Of a stretch of DNA of 64,000 nucleotides, positions 61,391 to 64,000 are shown one piece after another. A program made the translations under genes and the position numbers. The notes under the pieces are model-generated. The model was given only the letters and a program-made list of their open reading frames with translations, was not told where the DNA came from and ran no database searches. The stretch comes from Cellulomonas terrae (GTDB lineage Bacteria; Actinomycetota; Actinomycetes; Actinomycetales; Cellulomonadaceae). The stretch is from NCBI RefSeq assembly GCF_007990265.1, contig NZ_BJWH01000001.1, positions 62,001 to 126,000 on the forward strand, in the 5' to 3' direction. The number at the start of each line of letters is the position of its first letter. The first letter of the stretch is position 1.

Positions 61391-63829
61391 TCAGAGCTTG
61401 GTGACCGGCGAGAACCGCAGCAGCAGCCGCTTGACGCCGTCGGTGCCGAAGTCGACCTTGGCCACCGCGTTCGGTCCAGCTCCTTCGAGCGCGATCACCG
61501 TGCCGAGACCGTACGAGTCGTGCGTGACGCGGTCCCCCACCGACAGCTGCGGGATCGCGGAGTCGGGCCGCGGCTTCGCGGAGCCGAAGGTCGCTCCCGT
61601 GGAGGGCAGGACCGGGCGCGTCTCGCGCTCGACGCGCGGCGCCGACGCCCGGTAGCCGCCCCCGCCCGAGCCGTAGCCCGAGCCCCATCCGCCGCGGAGC
61701 TGCGAGGTCGAAGACTCGCGCCGACGCCAGTCGATGAGGTCGTCGGGCAGGTCGTCGAGGAACCTGCTGGGCGGGAACTCGTTGGGCACGCCCCACGCTG
61801 TACGGACAGCAGCACGGGAGATGTACAGACGCTCGCGCGCTCGGGTGAGCCCCACGTAGGCGAGGCGCCGCTCCTCCTCCAGCTGCTGGGAGTCCGACAG
61901 GGACCGCTGGTGCGGGAAGGTGCCGTCCTCCATCCCCGTGAGGAAGACGACGGGGAACTCCAGGCCCTTGGCGGTGTGCAGGGTCATCAGGGTGACCACG
62001 CCCGGGTCCGGACGGGTCTCACCGTCGTCGTCCCCGCCGTCGTCGTCCGGGATCTGGTCGGAGTCGGCGACGAGGGAGACGCGCTCGAGGAAGTCGGCGA
62101 GGACCCCCTCGGGGTCGCTCTGCTCGAACTCGGAGGCGACCGCGTGCAGCTCGGCCAGGTTCTCGACCCGGGAGCCGTCCTGCGGGTCGTCGCTGGCCCG
62201 CAGCTCGGCGAGGTAGCCGGAGCGCTCGAGCACGGCGCCGAGCACCTCGGCGGGCCCGGCGCTCGCTGCGAGCTCGCGCAGCTCCGCCATCATCGCCGCG
62301 AACGCCGACAGCCCGGTGATCGCGCGGGTGCCCAGTCCCGGGACCTCGTCGAGGCGTTCGAGCGCCGCACCGAACGAGATGCGCTCCCGCTCGGCGTACG
62401 ACGCGACCATCGCCTCCGACCGGTCCCCCAGCCCGCGCTTGGGCACGTTGAGGATGCGGCGCACGCTGACGTCGTCGTCGGGGTTGTCGAGCGCGCGCAG
62501 GTAGGCGACCGCGTCCTTGATCTCCTTGCGCTCGTAGAACCGCGTGCCGCCGACCACCTTGTACGGCAGCCCGACCCGGATGAGCACCTCTTCGAGCGCG
62601 CGGGACTGTGCGTTCGCGCGGTAGAACACGGCGACGTCGCCGGGCCGGACGCCGTCGGAGTCGCCGAGCCGGTCGATCTCCTCGGCGACGAACCGGGCCT
62701 CCTCGTGCTCGGTGTCCGCGACGTACGCGACGATCTGCGCACCCGCGCCGGAGTCGGTCCAGAGGCGCTTGTTCTCCCGGCCGGGGTTGCGGCTGATCAC
62801 CGCGTTGGCGGCCGAGAGGATGGTCTGCGTCGACCGGTAGTTCTGCTCCAGCAGGATGGTCCGCGCGTCCGGGTAGTCGACCTCGAACTCCAGGATGTTC
62901 CGGATGGACGCACCCCGGAACGCGTAGATCGACTGGTCCGCGTCACCGACGACCGTGAGCTCGCCGCGCGGCAGCTCCATGTCCGTCGAGTCGTCGACGA
63001 TCCCCCGCGAGGAGCCGACGAGCTCGCGCACCAGGGCGTACTGGGCGTGGTTGGTGTCCTGGTACTCGTCGACCAGGACGTGGCGGAACCGCCGCCGGTA
63101 GTGCTCCGCGACGGCCGGGAACGCCCGCAGCAGGTGGACCGTGGTCATGATCAGGTCGTCGAAGTCGAGGGCGTGCGCCTGCTTCAGCCGGGCCTGGTAG
63201 CGCGTGTAGACCTGCGCGAGCGCGGTGTCGAACTCGTTGGCCGCGCCGCCCCCGGACGTGGCGGCGAAGGTCTCCGGGTCGACCAGCTCGTCCTTGAGCG
63301 AGGAGATCTTGTTCTGCAGCGCCTTGGCCGGGTAGCGCTTGGGGTCGAGGTCCAGCTCCCGCGCGACGAGGGTGAGCAGGCGCTGGGAGTCCGCGGAGTC
63401 GTAGATGGAGAAGCTGGACCGCAGGCCCAGCGTCCCGGCCTCCCGGCGCAGGATCCGCACGCACGCAGAGTGGAACGTGGAGACCCACATGCGGCCGGCG
63501 GCCGGTCCGACCAGGCCCTCGACGCGCTCGCGCATCTCCGCCGCGGCCTTGTTGGTGAACGTGATCGCGATGACCTCACCCGCGCGCGCCCGGCCCGTGG
63601 CCAGCAGGTACGCGATGCGGTTGGTCAGCACCCGCGTCTTGCCCGAGCCGGCGCCGGCGACGATCAGCAGCGGCCCGCCCTGGTGCAGGACGGCCTCGCG
63701 CTGCTGCGGGTTGAGCCCGCGGAGCAGGGCCTCTGCCTCGCTGCGGCGACGGGCTGCGGCCACCTCGCCCGAGGGGTCCGCGGAGGCGCCCGGGAGGGGC
63801 AGGGCGAGGTTCTCGAAGAGCGACGTCAT
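61391..63829 (-). CDS. pcrA: UvrD/PcrA-type ATP-dependent DNA helicase
   Basis: 812 residues from ATG 63829, with a -10-like TATCCT (63843-63848 region) a few bases upstream, so the leader is very short. SF1A motifs: Q motif LNPQQREAV, Walker A GAGSGKTRVL, TFTNKAAAEM, DExQ box VDEYQDTNHAQY, VGDADQSIYAFRGA, LEQNYRST, TLHTAKGLEFPVVFL and VGLTRARERLYISRA. The C-terminal ~50 residues (LSVGDRVTHDSYGLGTVIAL) form the Tudor-like domain that binds RNA polymerase in PcrA. It acts in repair and in removal of stalled polymerases and RecA filaments. Confidence 0.97.
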   Translation of the reverse strand: MTSLFENLALPLPGASADPSGEVAAARRRSEAEALLRGLNPQQREAVLHQGGPLLIVAGAGSGKTRVLTNRIAYLLATGRARAGEVIAITFTNKAAAEMRERVEGLVGPAAGRMWVSTFHSACVRILRREAGTLGLRSSFSIYDSADSQRLLTLVARELDLDPKRYPAKALQNKISSLKDELVDPETFAATSGGGAANEFDTALAQVYTRYQARLKQAHALDFDDLIMTTVHLLRAFPAVAEHYRRRFRHVLVDEYQDTNHAQYALVRELVGSSRGIVDDSTDMELPRGELTVVGDADQSIYAFRGASIRNILEFEVDYPDARTILLEQNYRSTQTILSAANAVISRNPGRENKRLWTDSGAGAQIVAYVADTEHEEARFVAEEIDRLGDSDGVRPGDVAVFYRANAQSRALEEVLIRVGLPYKVVGGTRFYERKEIKDAVAYLRALDNPDDDVSVRRILNVPKRGLGDRSEAMVASYAERERISFGAALERLDEVPGLGTRAITGLSAFAAMMAELRELAASAGPAEVLGAVLERSGYLAELRASDDPQDGSRVENLAELHAVASEFEQSDPEGVLADFLERVSLVADSDQIPDDDGGDDDGETRPDPGVVTLMTLHTAKGLEFPVVFLTGMEDGTFPHQRSLSDSQQLEEERRLAYVGLTRARERLYISRAAVRTAWGVPNEFPPSRFLDDLPDDLIDWRRRESSTSQLRGGWGSGYGSGGGGYRASAPRVERETRPVLPSTGATFGSAKPRPDSAIPQLSVGDRVTHDSYGLGTVIALEGAGPNAVAKVDFGTDGVKRLLLRFSPVTKL

Positions 63830-63899
63830 GGCCCCTCAAGGATAGGCGCCGCGACTGACAGCGACGTGCTCCCTGTGGATCTCGCCTGACGGTCGGCGG

Positions 63900-64000
63900 T
63901 CAGGTCATCGCCAGCGCGGTCAGCCAGGCGCCCGTCGAGACCAGCGCCGCGGCGAGCTCCACGAGGATGGTCAGGCCTGTGGCCTGCAGCGCCGCCACCG
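63900..64000 (-). CDS. C-terminal end of a hydrophobic protein (continues beyond window)
   Basis: The minus strand from the edge reads an uninterrupted hydrophobic 32-residue stretch (GLTILVELAAALVSTGAWL) and stops with TGA at 63900. It looks like the last helix of a membrane protein upstream of pcrA. Too short to assign. Confidence 0.45.
   Translation of the reverse strand, partial: VAALQATGLTILVELAAALVSTGAWLTALAMT

Overview
The window looks like chromosomal DNA of a high-GC actinobacterium, most likely Cellulomonas or a close relative. Supporting signs are the very high GC in third codon positions, frequent GTG starts, many 4-base gene overlaps, many apparently leaderless promoters, a secreted esterase with a Thr/Pro linker and a CBM2 module, a giant secreted amylase-pullulanase, ROK-regulated sugar ABC transporters and a LAXTG-type (sortase E) surface protein. 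The genus is inferred. I see no rRNA, tRNA, CRISPR array, prophage or insertion sequence.

Layout. 1-5.7 kb: the end of one FtsX-type permease, then a four-gene MacAB-like export operon with a Cys-rich lipoprotein. 5.6-7.6 kb: a divergent ArsR-type regulator and MFS exporter sharing an operator. 7.6-10.2 kb: a LAVTG-anchored surface protein. 10.4-17.2 kb: one-carbon metabolism, with glyA-folD behind a ZTP riboswitch and purU nearby, plus xth, a VOC protein, a GNAT enzyme and an unknown membrane protein. 17.3-19.8 kb: a CBM2 esterase and an AbiEi/DUF559 gene enclosed by two copies of a 36-bp repeat hairpin. 19.8-33.8 kb: three sugar ABC systems with two ROK repressors. 34.1-39.9 kb: the amylase-pullulanase. 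40.2-46.3 kb: a BMP/Nup-type transporter operon ending in two isochorismatase-like hydrolases, one with a degenerate active site, and headed by a tiny leaderless ORF. 46.4-55.4 kb: mdh, icd, an aquaporin, a reductase, and purH (second ZTP riboswitch) with purN. 55.4-61.3 kb: a DUF6350-type membrane protein, sucD, sucC, a uridine-kinase-like gene, and a small HTH / Clp-N gene pair under tandem operators. 61.4-63.8 kb: pcrA.

How the parts work together. The secreted pullulanase and CBM2 esterase would release sugars or oligosaccharides for the CUT1 and CUT2 transporters, under ROK and probably MalR-like control. GlyA, FolD, PurU, PurN and PurH all handle one-carbon units on tetrahydrofolate, and two of these transcription units carry ZTP riboswitches, so both should respond to ZMP/ZTP. 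icd and sucC share a 22-bp upstream element, suggesting common control of two TCA-cycle steps.

The least conventional signals are the pseudo-enzyme/enzyme hydrolase pair attached to a BMP transporter, the 12-bp-periodic uORF in front of that operon, the repeat-flanked nuclease gene, and the HTH/Clp-N module.
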